This document shows, piece after piece, positions 1 to 7,956 of a DNA stretch of 64,000 bases. Source of the stretch: an uncultured Alphaproteobacteria bacterium (GTDB taxonomy: Bacteria > Pseudomonadota > Alphaproteobacteria > RF32 > CAG-239). Location of the stretch: contig CABQIK010000007.1 of NCBI GenBank assembly GCA_902464275.1, positions 9,579 to 73,578 of the forward strand, given 5' to 3'. A model generated the notes under the pieces. It did no database searches. It had not been told where the DNA came from and saw only the letters and a list, made by a program, of their open reading frames with translations. The position numbers were made by a program, and so were the translations under genes. Each line of letters opens with the position of its first letter. The first letter of the stretch is position 1.

Positions 1-508
1 CCTTAGCTTTAGTTGCTGAATTGGCTACATCCTTACCGGCAGCAATAGCAATCAAGCCTGATGCCTGACCGGAACCCCAGTCACCGGTTGCAATGGTAAC
101 GCAAGCTTCTGACGGCAAACCTTCATAAGTAATAACGAAAGCTTCAGAACCGGAGTCACCCGCTGATCTTGCTTCGTCTGATTCAATAGTAACAGCGCCA
201 CCGAAAGCGTTTTTAATTGAATAGTTTGAAGCATAGGTGTTGTTTGACGCAGCAGCATACATATCATTCGGTACAACGCCGAATTTAATAGCCTGACCAT
301 TGTTCAAACCGGCATAGTCACCTTGTGATGAGAACAAGGTACGGAGGTTAGCAACGAGCATGGAAACCTGATCAGTAGTTTTGTTGATTTTATATTTGTT
401 CATAGCTTTTGAATAACCGGCAATACCGCCAACCGACAAAACGCCGATAATCGCCAATACGCCGAGCATTTCAACCATGGAACGACCGTTTTCATTAATG
501 TGTTTCAT
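1..508 (-). CDS. Type IV pilin-like / pseudopilin protein, partial (runs off window start)
   Basis: Open for 169 codons from an ATG at 508 down to the window edge, so the C-terminus is missing. The N-terminus is a class III prepilin signal: an 8-residue leader (MKHINENG) ending in Gly, then RSMVE, with Glu at mature +5, followed by a hydrophobic stretch (LGVLAIIGVLSVGGIAGY) typical of a pilin transmembrane helix. The prepilin peptidase would cleave after Gly8. Residue +1 is Arg rather than the usual Phe or Met, a trait shared with the two other pilin-like genes in this window (47785 and 59657). A ribosome site AGGGGAAA lies just upstream. The mature domain is Ser/Ala/Gly-rich and not otherwise recognised. 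No pilus assembly genes are in the window, so whether it is a pilus subunit or a type II secretion pseudopilin cannot be decided. Confidence 0.8.
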   Translation of the reverse strand, partial: MKHINENGRSMVEMLGVLAIIGVLSVGGIAGYSKAMNKYKINKTTDQVSMLVANLRTLFSSQGDYAGLNNGQAIKFGVVPNDMYAAASNNTYASNYSIKNAFGGAVTIESDEARSAGDSGSEAFVITYEGLPSEACVTIATGDWGSGQASGLIAIAAGKDVANSATKAK

Positions 509-547
509 AATATTTTCCCCTAAAAAATATTCTTGTTTACAAGTTAA

Positions 548-576
548 ACTATACTGCAATTCAGCCCCTCAAACAA
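548..576 (-). promoter_or_regulatory. Probable sigma70-type promoter of the partial pilin-like gene
   Basis: On the minus strand TTGTTT (576-571) is followed after 17 bases by TATAGT (553-548), about 40 bases upstream of the ATG at 508. Spacing and both hexamers fit a housekeeping promoter. No similar pair was convincing for the divergent gene at 771. Confidence 0.4.
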
Positions 577-770
577 GCCTATCTTTAGTCATACGTTAAA
601 GATATATATCTTAATTAAAAGAAAGACCATACAGTACATTCACCGCAGAGCATAGCCGCATCTTTATTAAAAAAACTTTAATTTGTTTAATTTTTATCAC
701 ATCACCCTTGACTTAAAGTTCAAAAGTTATACTATCAGCCTAATTTTAATCAATAATTTTAAGGTATACC

Positions 771-1568
771 ATGACTTTTAAAGATTTAGGACTAAGCGAG
801 CAAACCGTTCGCGCTATTGAAGAAATGGGCATAAAACGCCCGACCACCGTTCAAAATGATGTTATTCCCTCTGTTTTAGAAGGTAAAGACATTTTCACCA
901 TCGCCCCCGGGCGCTGCGGTAAAACCTGTTCGTATGTTTTTCCGCTGATTGATATTATATCGCGCAGGCAAGGGCAAAACATTTTAATCATCACCGCTGA
1001 TTCGGCGCAGGCGGTTAAAGTGTCTGACCGCTTGGCGGTGTTTAACAAATATCATGAGTTCAGCGAGCAGGCGTTATCTGAAAACTCCGATGATGTTAAT
1101 TCTGAAGCCAATGTTATTATTGCCGCGCCTGATTTATTGCTTGAAATTGCTGCCGAAGATAAAATTGATCTCTCCGCGGTAAACATTTTGGTGGTTGATG
1201 ACATTAACTTAATTAAAAAGAAGCACCAACTCGCCAGTCTTGAAAAAATTTTAGACCTATTGCCGGCTGATAAACAAAATATTGTGTTTACCAACCGCCG
1301 CTCTAAAGAAACGCAGGATATTTTGGATAAAATTTTGAAAACTCCGGCTGAAATTAAAGTTGACCGCACCAAAGAAGATGAGGCTTCCGCGCCTGAACCG
1401 GTGGGTGAAGTTAAAAAAACTTCCAAGTCGCTCAAAGAAAAATCAGGCTTTGCCGCTCCTAAAACCGATGAAGAGGCTGTCGCTTTAATGAACCGCTATA
1501 AAAATTTCGGCGCCAAAACGCCTGAATTTTTGCTCCTTAAAGGCGAACTTGCCGGCAACGAGGCATAA
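771..1568 (+). CDS. Degenerate, single-domain DEAD-box helicase-like protein
   Basis: The N-terminal half matches the first RecA domain of DEAD-box RNA helicases. The Q-motif region (F3, GIKRPTTVQ with Gln28) is intact. The Walker A loop is APGRCGKT (45-52) instead of AxTGxGKT; Lys51 and Thr52 remain, but the conserved Thr and Gly are replaced by Gly47 and Arg48. Motif II reads VVDDIN instead of DEAD, and the SAT motif is not recognisable. After about residue 200 there is only a charged, low-complexity tail; the whole second RecA domain (motifs IV-VI, including the arginine finger) is absent. At 265 aa it is about 60% of the usual length. The frame is clean, so it looks like a stable gene, not a fresh pseudogene. 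ATP-driven unwinding is unlikely; an RNA-binding or assembly role is inference. Confidence 0.75.
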   Translation: MTFKDLGLSEQTVRAIEEMGIKRPTTVQNDVIPSVLEGKDIFTIAPGRCGKTCSYVFPLIDIISRRQGQNILIITADSAQAVKVSDRLAVFNKYHEFSEQALSENSDDVNSEANVIIAAPDLLLEIAAEDKIDLSAVNILVVDDINLIKKKHQLASLEKILDLLPADKQNIVFTNRRSKETQDILDKILKTPAEIKVDRTKEDEASAPEPVGEVKKTSKSLKEKSGFAAPKTDEEAVALMNRYKNFGAKTPEFLLLKGELAGNEA

Positions 1569-1662
1569 AAAATTTGCAAATTTTTAAAAAAAATATTGCC
1601 TGAAAACGCGGCTTGCGTTATAAGCACTTTACAATTAGTTATGAAGATTAAAGGAGATAATA

Positions 1663-2418
1663 ATGTCCGGACATTCCCAATTTAAAAACATTATGTACCG
1701 CAAAGGCGCGCAAGATGCCAAAAAAGCCCGCGTTTTTGCCAAACTTGCTCGTGAAATTACCGTTGCCGCCAAAAGCGGCTTGCCCGAGCCTGATAAAAAC
1801 CCGCGTTTAAGATTAGCCATTCAGGCTGCCCGCGCTGAAAGTATGCCTAAAGATAACATTGAACGCGCTATTGCCAAAGCTACTCAAACCGCAGGCGGCG
1901 CAGATTTTGTTACCATGCGTTATGAAGGTTTTGCCCCCAATAAAGCCGCGGTCATTGTTGAAGCTTTAACCGATAACAAAAACCGCACTGCCGGCAACGT
2001 CCGCACCATTTTCGGCAAACGCGGCGGCGCCATGGGTGAGAGCGGTTCCGTTACTTTTAACTTTGAGCGCATCGGTCATATTCAGTATCCTGCCTCAGCC
2101 GCTGAAGCCGACAAAATGTTTGAAGCCGCTCTTGAAGCCGGCGCCAACGATGTTGTTTCAGATGACGAATATCATGAAATTGAAACCTTACCTGATGATT
2201 TGGCGATTGTTACCGAAGCTCTTGAAAAACAATTCGGCACTCCGTCCGTTTCGCGTCTTGATTGGAAACCGACCGTTAAATCTGAAATTAACGATGCCGA
2301 AACCGCTCAAAAGTTTTTAGACTTTATTGACGCTTTAGAAGAAGATGACGATGTTCAACACGTTTACCACAACGCTGAAATCGCCGATTCGGTTTTGGCA
2401 GAACTTGCAAAAGAGTAA
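1663..2418 (+). CDS. yebC: YebC/PmpR family regulatory protein (TACO1 family)
   Basis: 251 aa, the usual family length. It begins MSGHSQFKNIMYRKGAQDAK, the hallmark YebC start (commonly MAGHSxWxxIxxxKxxxDxxR), followed by the PKDNIERAI segment and the NKNRT...R..F.KxGG region. YebC proteins are cytoplasmic and have been described both as DNA-binding regulators and, in more recent work, as ribosome-associated factors that relieve stalling; the sequence does not choose between these. A strong ribosome site (AAAGGAGA) precedes the ATG. ruvC follows after 6 bases, the usual yebC-ruvC arrangement. Confidence 0.93.
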   Translation: MSGHSQFKNIMYRKGAQDAKKARVFAKLAREITVAAKSGLPEPDKNPRLRLAIQAARAESMPKDNIERAIAKATQTAGGADFVTMRYEGFAPNKAAVIVEALTDNKNRTAGNVRTIFGKRGGAMGESGSVTFNFERIGHIQYPASAAEADKMFEAALEAGANDVVSDDEYHEIETLPDDLAIVTEALEKQFGTPSVSRLDWKPTVKSEINDAETAQKFLDFIDALEEDDDVQHVYHNAEIADSVLAELAKE

Positions 2419-2424
2419 TAAGTT

Positions 2425-2907
2425 TTGGTAAAAATTTTAGGTCTTGACCCCAGTCTTTCTTCTACCGGTTGGGGAGTTATTGAAACGGAAAACAACCGTC
2501 TGCGTTACATCGCGGACGGTTTTATTCCGACTGACCCCAAACTGCCGATTGAACAACGTCTTGACTGCTTGTATCGCGCTATTTGCCGGGTTATTGAAAC
2601 ATACAAGCCTGATGAAGCCTCCATTGAGGTTATTTTCTTAAACTCTAACCCTAACTCCACCATCAAATTAAGCATGGCGCGCGGTGTGGTGGTGCTCGCT
2701 CCCGGAACTTATAACATTCCGCTTTACGAGTATGAGCCGAACAAAGTTAAAAAAGCCACGGTCGGCGTAGGTAAAGCCGCCAAAGACCAGGTTGAAACCA
2801 TGGTCAAAATTTTGCTCCCCGGTTGCAAACCCCAAAACAACGATTCGTCTGACGCTTTGGCAATTGCCATTACTCACGCGCACTTTCGCAATTCGCCCAA
2901 AATTTAA
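2425..2907 (+). CDS. ruvC: Crossover junction endodeoxyribonuclease RuvC
   Basis: 160 aa Holliday-junction resolvase. The four acidic catalytic residues are in place: Asp8 (LGLDPS), Glu68 (SIEVIF), Asp140 and Asp143 (NNDSSDALAIA). It cleaves four-way DNA junctions as a dimer after RuvAB branch migration. The frame begins with TTG at 2425, 6 bases after yebC; no ATG lies near the correct N-terminus, so TTG is taken as the start. ruvA and ruvB, which often follow, are not in the window; a converging unrelated gene lies there instead. The stop is immediately followed, with 3-base overlap, by the end of that gene. Confidence 0.93.
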   Translation: MVKILGLDPSLSSTGWGVIETENNRLRYIADGFIPTDPKLPIEQRLDCLYRAICRVIETYKPDEASIEVIFLNSNPNSTIKLSMARGVVVLAPGTYNIPLYEYEPNKVKKATVGVGKAAKDQVETMVKILLPGCKPQNNDSSDALAIAITHAHFRNSPKI

Positions 2908-3815
2908 TTTGTCGGCTTAAAATAACGCCTTTTGGCGTTTTCGCCTTGTTTTAATCGCCAATATTTTCTAAATTCGCACAAGCTGTTTTGCACATCGTGC
3001 AAACATAAATACTTGCCGCCGCAATACGATTCGCTTTGCCATCTGACCTCGTTCCAATCTTTGTCGGTCGTTTGTTTAAGCTCTGCAAACGCCTGCGGTT
3101 GCATTTGCCACAATTTGCGACATTCCGCATCTGCCTCTTTTTTATTAAGCACGCGCCCGCAAATTATGTTAAGTCCCCAATGCGCCCCCGGACCCACAAT
3201 TAAAAAATCATTCGCGGTATACGGCACAATATTTTGAGCATAAGTTGCGTCAAGCAAAATCTGCCCTGCCAAAAACGGCCCCGCTGACGAAACGGCCTCA
3301 GCAATAATCTTCAGCCCCTCTTGCGGCGCCGATTCGCGCAAATTTTTGATTATATCTTCAAGCTTAAAACGCAAATCATTCAGCATCAGCAAAATCTGCA
3401 CATGCTTATCTTGCGGACGATAATCAGGGTTATACGCATGCGCCGTAATTAAATATGCGTTTGAAAAAATGTTGCCTTCTTGTTTTTTGGCGTCAAAACG
3501 CTTTTCCAAGGTTTTAAAGTCAAAATTTTGCTCTGAAAGCAGCCCTCCGAACAAATTTTCAATTGTGTCACGCCGATTAAAAAAGCGGTACGCAATAATA
3601 TTAAACAACTTTTGCTCCGCCGGCAGCGGCTGCGCCAAATATTTACCGATGGCAATCGTTCCGCCGTCAAGCTCGCGATACACATTGCAAAATCTGAAAT
3701 TTTGCAAAACTTCATCATCAGTCCATGGCGCCGGCAACCCTAAAGCCGTGCGCTTATGCCAAACCGCCTGCCGGTCATATACAAACTCAAAAAATGCCGC
3801 GGTCATTTTATCCAT
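2904..3815 (-). CDS. Homologue of alpha-glutamyl/putrescinyl-thymine pyrophosphorylase (5-hmdU DNA kinase helical-domain family)
   Basis: 303 aa from the ATG at 3815, which overlaps the recX stop (TAATG), so translation is coupled to recX; a longer in-frame start at 3836 is possible but less natural. The sequence carries the family pattern: FRFCNVYRELDGGT near the N-terminus, IAYRFFNRRDTIENL, then VGPGAHWGLN and WNEVRWQSESYCGGKY near the end. I recognise this as the helical glycosylase-like family named from phages with hypermodified thymine, where it displaces pyrophosphate from activated hydroxymethyl-dU in DNA and attaches an amine. In a bacterial chromosome beside recX its substrate is unknown; DNA base modification or a glycosylase-like repair role are both inference. 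No kinase or hydroxymethyl-dUMP enzyme is nearby. Confidence 0.65.
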   Translation of the reverse strand: MDKMTAAFFEFVYDRQAVWHKRTALGLPAPWTDDEVLQNFRFCNVYRELDGGTIAIGKYLAQPLPAEQKLFNIIAYRFFNRRDTIENLFGGLLSEQNFDFKTLEKRFDAKKQEGNIFSNAYLITAHAYNPDYRPQDKHVQILLMLNDLRFKLEDIIKNLRESAPQEGLKIIAEAVSSAGPFLAGQILLDATYAQNIVPYTANDFLIVGPGAHWGLNIICGRVLNKKEADAECRKLWQMQPQAFAELKQTTDKDWNEVRWQSESYCGGKYLCLHDVQNSLCEFRKYWRLKQGENAKRRYFKPTN

Positions 3816-4372
3816 TATTCGTCCCCGCCAAGCCAATCTTGCCCCAAAACCTCAGTAACAACTTCATAATCAAAACCGGCGCGGATTAAAGTGCCCATGT
3901 CTTTTTGCCGGTTAAGTTTGCGGCTTTCTTCATCAGGGCGGAACGGACCGATTTTTTTCTTTTTGGCCAGTTTAAGCGCCATTTCTTTAGAGTCATACTC
4001 CTGCCGACTTAAAACCTCGTCAATCGTGTTTTCATCAACCCCTTTTTGTTTAAGCTTGTTTTTAATGTAGCGCTCCGGCTTTCCGGCATTTAAATAATCG
4101 CGCACTTTAAGCGAGGTATAACGCTCATCGTCAATATATTTCCAACCGGTAAAATCGCTTAAAATTTCTTCTATCCAACCGTATGCCTCCGCTTTGTTAA
4201 AATCAGGGGTCTGATACGCATAATCATTCACCCGCCGCCGCAGCACCTGCCTTAAATTATCCTCTGACGACTCAAAGCGCTTTAAGTAATATAAACCTAT
4301 GTTTTTAAGCCTTTGCTTGGTAATTTTGCGCAATGCTTTCGGTTTGCGAGGCTGTTCTTCAAAATCTGACAC
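3815..4372 (-). CDS. recX: Regulatory protein RecX
   Basis: 185 aa, three-helix-repeat protein of the RecX family, which binds inside the RecA filament groove and limits recombinase activity. Visible features are LKNIGLYYLKRFESSEDNLR at the start of the first repeat, WKYIDDERYTSLKVRDYLNAG (the conserved DDxxYA-like segment) and GFDYEVVTEVL at the end. The gene is monocistronic upstream but its stop codon overlaps the start of the thymine-modification-like gene downstream (TAATG). recA is not in the window. It starts divergently from hslO, sharing a 67-bp intergenic region. Confidence 0.9.
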   Translation of the reverse strand: MSDFEEQPRKPKALRKITKQRLKNIGLYYLKRFESSEDNLRQVLRRRVNDYAYQTPDFNKAEAYGWIEEILSDFTGWKYIDDERYTSLKVRDYLNAGKPERYIKNKLKQKGVDENTIDEVLSRQEYDSKEMALKLAKKKKIGPFRPDEESRKLNRQKDMGTLIRAGFDYEVVTEVLGQDWLGGDE

Positions 4373-4439
4373 TTGAAAACTCTTTCATTTTACACTAGAT
4401 TACAACATAACTGAAAGTATAATACAAAGGATTAACAAA

Positions 4440-5366
4440 TTGACCAATAAAAATTTTGACACTTGTGTATCTTTTTACACCAACAACGGCGCTTTTATGG
4501 GGCGGGTTGTTCGCTTGAACGATGTTTTGCAAACCATTTTGGGCAAGCATAATTACCCGCAAGATGTTTCGTCCGCTTTGGCCGAAACTACCGCTTTGTC
4601 GGTTTTGCTTGCCGACGCCTTAAAATATAACGGATTGTTTACCTTGCAAATTCAGGGCAACGGACCGGTTTCGGTTTTGGTTGCCGATGTTACCTCTGAA
4701 GGCAAAATCCGCGCTTGCGCCAAATTTGACGAGCAAAAATTGGCTGAAGCCAAAAAACTCCGCAAAACCGGCGATATAATTGAAGAGCTTCCGCACCTTG
4801 TCGGCGGCGGTTATATGGCGTTTACCATTGACCAAGGACCTGAAACCGAAACTTATCAGGGCGTGGTTGACCTGCAAGGAAAAACCTTAACCGAACTCGC
4901 TTTGCGCTATTTTAAGCAGTCAGAACAAATTGACACTATCTTAAAACTTTTTGTAAAACACCCTGAAGGCGAAAGTCAAAGTTGGCAAGCCGCCGGAATT
5001 TTAATGCAAAAAGTTCCGCTTAAAGGCGGCAACGAGCAAACTCTTGATGAAGAGGCCGTTAAAGAACTTTGGAATGAGGCGGAAGTTTTTGTCGGCAGCT
5101 TAACCGATGATGAGATGTTTAACGCCGATTTATCAACGCCGGAAATTTTACACCGCCTGTTCCACAGCAGCAACCTGCAAATCGGGCGTGAAAAAGCCTA
5201 TTCTTTCGGGTGCCGCTGTAGCCGCGAAAAACTCTTGAGCACATTAAGCGCCTTTAAGCCGGAAGAAATTAACGCCATGGCTGAAGATGACGGCAAAATC
5301 ACCGCGACCTGCAGTTTTTGCTCCGAAAAATACGTTTTTGATAAAAACGAATTGCTAAAACACTAA
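4440..5366 (+). CDS. hslO: Redox-regulated chaperone Hsp33
   Basis: 308 aa. Hsp33 is a cytoplasmic holdase activated by oxidation of a C-terminal zinc centre. The zinc ligands are present as CRC (in FGCRCSREKL) and CSFC (in ATCSFCSEKYVF), the canonical CxC...CxxC pair. The N-terminal domain shows the expected GRVVRLNDVL and GNGPVSVLVADV segments. The start is TTG at 4440, with AAAGGA 8 bases upstream; the next in-frame ATG would remove part of the conserved N-terminal strand, so TTG is preferred. Confidence 0.92.
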   Translation: MTNKNFDTCVSFYTNNGAFMGRVVRLNDVLQTILGKHNYPQDVSSALAETTALSVLLADALKYNGLFTLQIQGNGPVSVLVADVTSEGKIRACAKFDEQKLAEAKKLRKTGDIIEELPHLVGGGYMAFTIDQGPETETYQGVVDLQGKTLTELALRYFKQSEQIDTILKLFVKHPEGESQSWQAAGILMQKVPLKGGNEQTLDEEAVKELWNEAEVFVGSLTDDEMFNADLSTPEILHRLFHSSNLQIGREKAYSFGCRCSREKLLSTLSAFKPEEINAMAEDDGKITATCSFCSEKYVFDKNELLKH

Positions 5367-5458
5367 TTAAGTGCTTGCATAAGCGCAAATTTTGTATTAA
5401 ATAAAGTTTATCTTAACTTAAAGACAAACTTTTTAGCTAAAAACAACGGATTAGAAAA

Positions 5459-6067
5459 ATGAACAGATTACATAAAATTTTTGCGGCAGCCGCCGTTTTA
5501 TTAATCAGCGCCTGCGCCGGTCAAGCCGATGTTGCCGAACCGCGCCGCTTTACCGAGCCCCGCTTTGACAGCAAACCCAAAATTGAACTTCAGGTTGGCA
5601 AAATTGACGTTATTTCTGAATTTACCCCGTCTTTTACCCGCCCGAATGTTGAGCATCTGTTCCCGATTTCTATTGAAAAAACCGCCCGAATTTGGGCTCA
5701 TGACCGCTTAGAAGCGGCCGATTTTTCATCTAACCGTGTGGCTGAATTTATAATCAAAGACGCCAGCGTTACCGAAACTGAAGAAAAAGCCCCGCAACTG
5801 TTTTACAAAGATAACTTAAAATACCGCGCAACTTTGTCGGTAGTGTTAAAAATCAGTTCCGCCAACGGGCAATCGCAAGCGCAAACTTCTATTGAAGCAT
5901 GGCGCGAGCTTACCATGCCGATTGACACTAGCATTGAAGATAAAGAAAAATACTGGAACGAAATGGTTTATAAGCTCTTTGACGAATTTAACATGCGTAT
6001 GGAACAAAACATTCACCAATACTTAAATATGTATGTTAAAAACAACAATAACATTACCGAATACTAA
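5459..6067 (+). CDS. Conserved lipoprotein of unknown function
   Basis: 202 aa. The N-terminus is a lipoprotein signal: positively charged MNRLHK, a hydrophobic core (IFAAAAVLLI) and a lipobox SAC with the lipidated Cys19, followed by Ala-Gly, which gives no inner-membrane retention signal and so fits outer-membrane sorting. The rest is a soluble domain with an N-terminal beta-rich part (IELQVGKIDVISEF) and a C-terminal amphipathic helix rich in Met, Asn and Gln. I do not recognise a specific function; similar small lipoproteins are widespread in alphaproteobacteria. It stands alone, between hslO and an intrinsic terminator. Confidence 0.75.
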   Translation: MNRLHKIFAAAAVLLISACAGQADVAEPRRFTEPRFDSKPKIELQVGKIDVISEFTPSFTRPNVEHLFPISIEKTARIWAHDRLEAADFSSNRVAEFIIKDASVTETEEKAPQLFYKDNLKYRATLSVVLKISSANGQSQAQTSIEAWRELTMPIDTSIEDKEKYWNEMVYKLFDEFNMRMEQNIHQYLNMYVKNNNNITEY

Positions 6068-6072
6068 AATTT

Positions 6073-6096
6073 AAGCTCCCGTTCGGGAGCTTTTTT
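6073..6096 (+). terminator. Intrinsic terminator after the lipoprotein gene
   Basis: A 7-bp GC-rich stem, AGCTCCC (6074-6080) with GGGAGCT (6085-6091) and a 4-base loop, is followed by a run of T. It starts 6 bases after the stop codon of the lipoprotein gene. Confidence 0.9.
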
Positions 6097-6146
6097 AATG
6101 CCCGCTTTAACCCTAATTTAAACGATTCGGTGTTTTAATTTGTTTT

Positions 6147-7427
6147 ATGATAAGCAAATTAAAAAACATATATAAAATTTACTTCAACCGCAAAATGGCG
6201 GCTTTAACCGCTTTGGGTTTTGCCAGCGGTTTTCCGTTTTTGTTAGTGTTCAGCACTTTAAGTTTATGGCTTAAAGAAGCCGGTTGGACTTATGCCGCTA
6301 TCGGCGCTTTTTCGCTTGTAAAAATTCCGTATGCTTTTAAGTGGGTGTGGTCGCCTTTGCTTGATAATATCAAACTTCCGTTGCTTTGGCGCTTAGGGCG
6401 CCGCCGCAGTTGGGGGCTTTTAATGCAAATTTTGCTGTTTTTGGCTGTTATGGCCATGAGCGCCGTCAATCCCGAATATCAGCACCGCTTAATTTGGATT
6501 TGCGCGGCGGCGGTTTGCTTTTCATCAGCCTCGCTTGATATTATTCTTGACGCCTATCGGGTTGAAACATTTAAAGACACTCCCAACGAACAAGCATCAG
6601 GAGCGGCGGTGTTTGTTTTGGGTTATCGCATCGGCTTAATTTTTTCCGGCGCCGGCGCATTGTGGCTAGCCACCGTAATGAGTTGGAACAATGTGTATAT
6701 GATTATGGCATCAGGTTCAATTATCGGCTTTATCACCTTATTGCTGATTAAAGAACCGAACACCGGATTTAAATATGCCGCCGCTTCACACAAGCCGATT
6801 CGCACTCGCGTAACCGAATTTTTAACCCATTCGGTTAAAGCTCCGCTCCAAGATTTTACCAAACACAGCCATTGGCCGCTGATTATCTTTTTGATTTTTA
6901 TTTACCGCATGAGCGACGCATATTTTGCCCCGATGTCATTTCCGTTTTATGACGATATGGGATTCAGCAAAGCCGAAATTGCCTATGTTATCAAAATTTA
7001 CGGCATGGCGGCAACCATTGCCGGCGGACTTTTCGGCGGAGTGCTGCTCAAAAAAATCGGACTGTTTAAGGGCTTATATTTGTGCGGATTTATTCAGGGC
7101 TTAACCACCCTGTTGTTCAGCTTGCAAGCTCTTGCCGGTCATAATGTGCCACTCTTGACCGTGGTCATCACGCTTGAAAACTTTTCATCGGGTATGGCAA
7201 CCACCGCTTTTGTTGCCTACATCTCGTCATTATGCAACGTTCTGTACACCGCCACCCAATACGCGCTACTTTCATCGCTGATGAGTCTGGCGCGCGATGT
7301 GTTCTCAGCCACCAGCGGACTGTTGGCGCAACTGGTTTCATGGCCGATATTTTTTATAGTTGCCGCCGCATTCAGCATTCCCGGAATTATTGCGGTAAAA
7401 TACCTTTCCAAACACCAAACAAGTTAA
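6147..7427 (+). CDS. ampG: AmpG-family muropeptide permease (MFS)
   Basis: 426 aa, about 12 predicted membrane spans. AmpG imports GlcNAc-anhydroMurNAc peptides released from the wall, the first cytoplasmic step of peptidoglycan recycling. Family marks are GFASGFPFLLVFSTLSLWL in the first span, IPYAFKWVWSPLLD, and SASLDIILDAYRVE, which correspond to the well-conserved AmpG segments. Other PAT-family MFS members share these, so a closely related substrate is possible. The link is supported by LdcA and an Mpl-like ligase later in the window, although they are not adjacent. Confidence 0.8.
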   Translation: MISKLKNIYKIYFNRKMAALTALGFASGFPFLLVFSTLSLWLKEAGWTYAAIGAFSLVKIPYAFKWVWSPLLDNIKLPLLWRLGRRRSWGLLMQILLFLAVMAMSAVNPEYQHRLIWICAAAVCFSSASLDIILDAYRVETFKDTPNEQASGAAVFVLGYRIGLIFSGAGALWLATVMSWNNVYMIMASGSIIGFITLLLIKEPNTGFKYAAASHKPIRTRVTEFLTHSVKAPLQDFTKHSHWPLIIFLIFIYRMSDAYFAPMSFPFYDDMGFSKAEIAYVIKIYGMAATIAGGLFGGVLLKKIGLFKGLYLCGFIQGLTTLLFSLQALAGHNVPLLTVVITLENFSSGMATTAFVAYISSLCNVLYTATQYALLSSLMSLARDVFSATSGLLAQLVSWPIFFIVAAAFSIPGIIAVKYLSKHQTS

Positions 7428-7441
7428 CCGCCATACTATTT

Positions 7442-7464
7442 CCGCCCTTCAGTCAGGGTGGTTT
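7442..7464 (+). terminator. Possible terminator between converging genes
   Basis: CCGCCCT (7442-7448) pairs with AGGGTGG (7455-7461) with one G-T wobble, followed by TTT. It lies between the end of ampG and the end of the HAD-like gene. The short T run makes this tentative. Confidence 0.4.
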
Positions 7465-7467
7465 AAA

Positions 7468-7956
7468 TTAAGCTGTACCTGCGGACAGCGCAACCAAAAT
7501 TTGCTCCAACACCTCTTGCGCCGGTTTATCAAAATCAACGCATACGCTGTTATCATTGCGCAAACAGCAAGTCTTGTTTTTAACGTCATATAAGCAAAAA
7601 GGCGTGGTAAAATGCTCGCCGTATAAAACCGAATCATCAATATGAAAATTTATGCCGTGCTGTTCGCAATATTCCGCTTTGGCCGCGTTCCACAACTTGT
7701 CATCAACCTTAAACGACCCATCCGGCAAATAAGTCAGTTGCTTGTTTTTATCAAAATAATCCGCGAGCGACCAAATATGTGAGTACGGAATTTGGTGTTG
7801 CCGCAAAAAATCGGTAATATCTTTTTCAAACCCGCCGCTTAAAATATAAATTTGTATTCCCCGCGCCAGTGCCAGAGTGTTAAAATCTTTAAAAAACTCC
7901 GGATTCGCAGTTATCACCCCATGATAATCAATGCCGATTTTTAAATCTGTCGCCAT
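7468..7956 (-). CDS. HAD-like hydrolase-fold protein
   Basis: 162 aa with a small HAD-type layout: motif I GIDYHGVIT (Asp10), motif II YILSGG (Ser) and an acidic motif IV HIDDS. In motif I the second catalytic Asp of the DxD signature, the general acid/base of phosphatases, is replaced by His12, so ordinary phosphatase activity is doubtful. No cap domain is apparent. Its ATG overlaps the stop of the large AsmA-like gene (TAATG), indicating coupled translation. Function is unknown. Confidence 0.65.
   Translation of the reverse strand: MATDLKIGIDYHGVITANPEFFKDFNTLALARGIQIYILSGGFEKDITDFLRQHQIPYSHIWSLADYFDKNKQLTYLPDGSFKVDDKLWNAAKAEYCEQHGINFHIDDSVLYGEHFTTPFCLYDVKNKTCCLRNDNSVCVDFDKPAQEVLEQILVALSAGTA

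Noticed and set aside
2425..2907. RuvC as an inactivated homologue
   Set aside because: All four catalytic acidic residues (Asp8, Glu68, Asp140, Asp143) are present.
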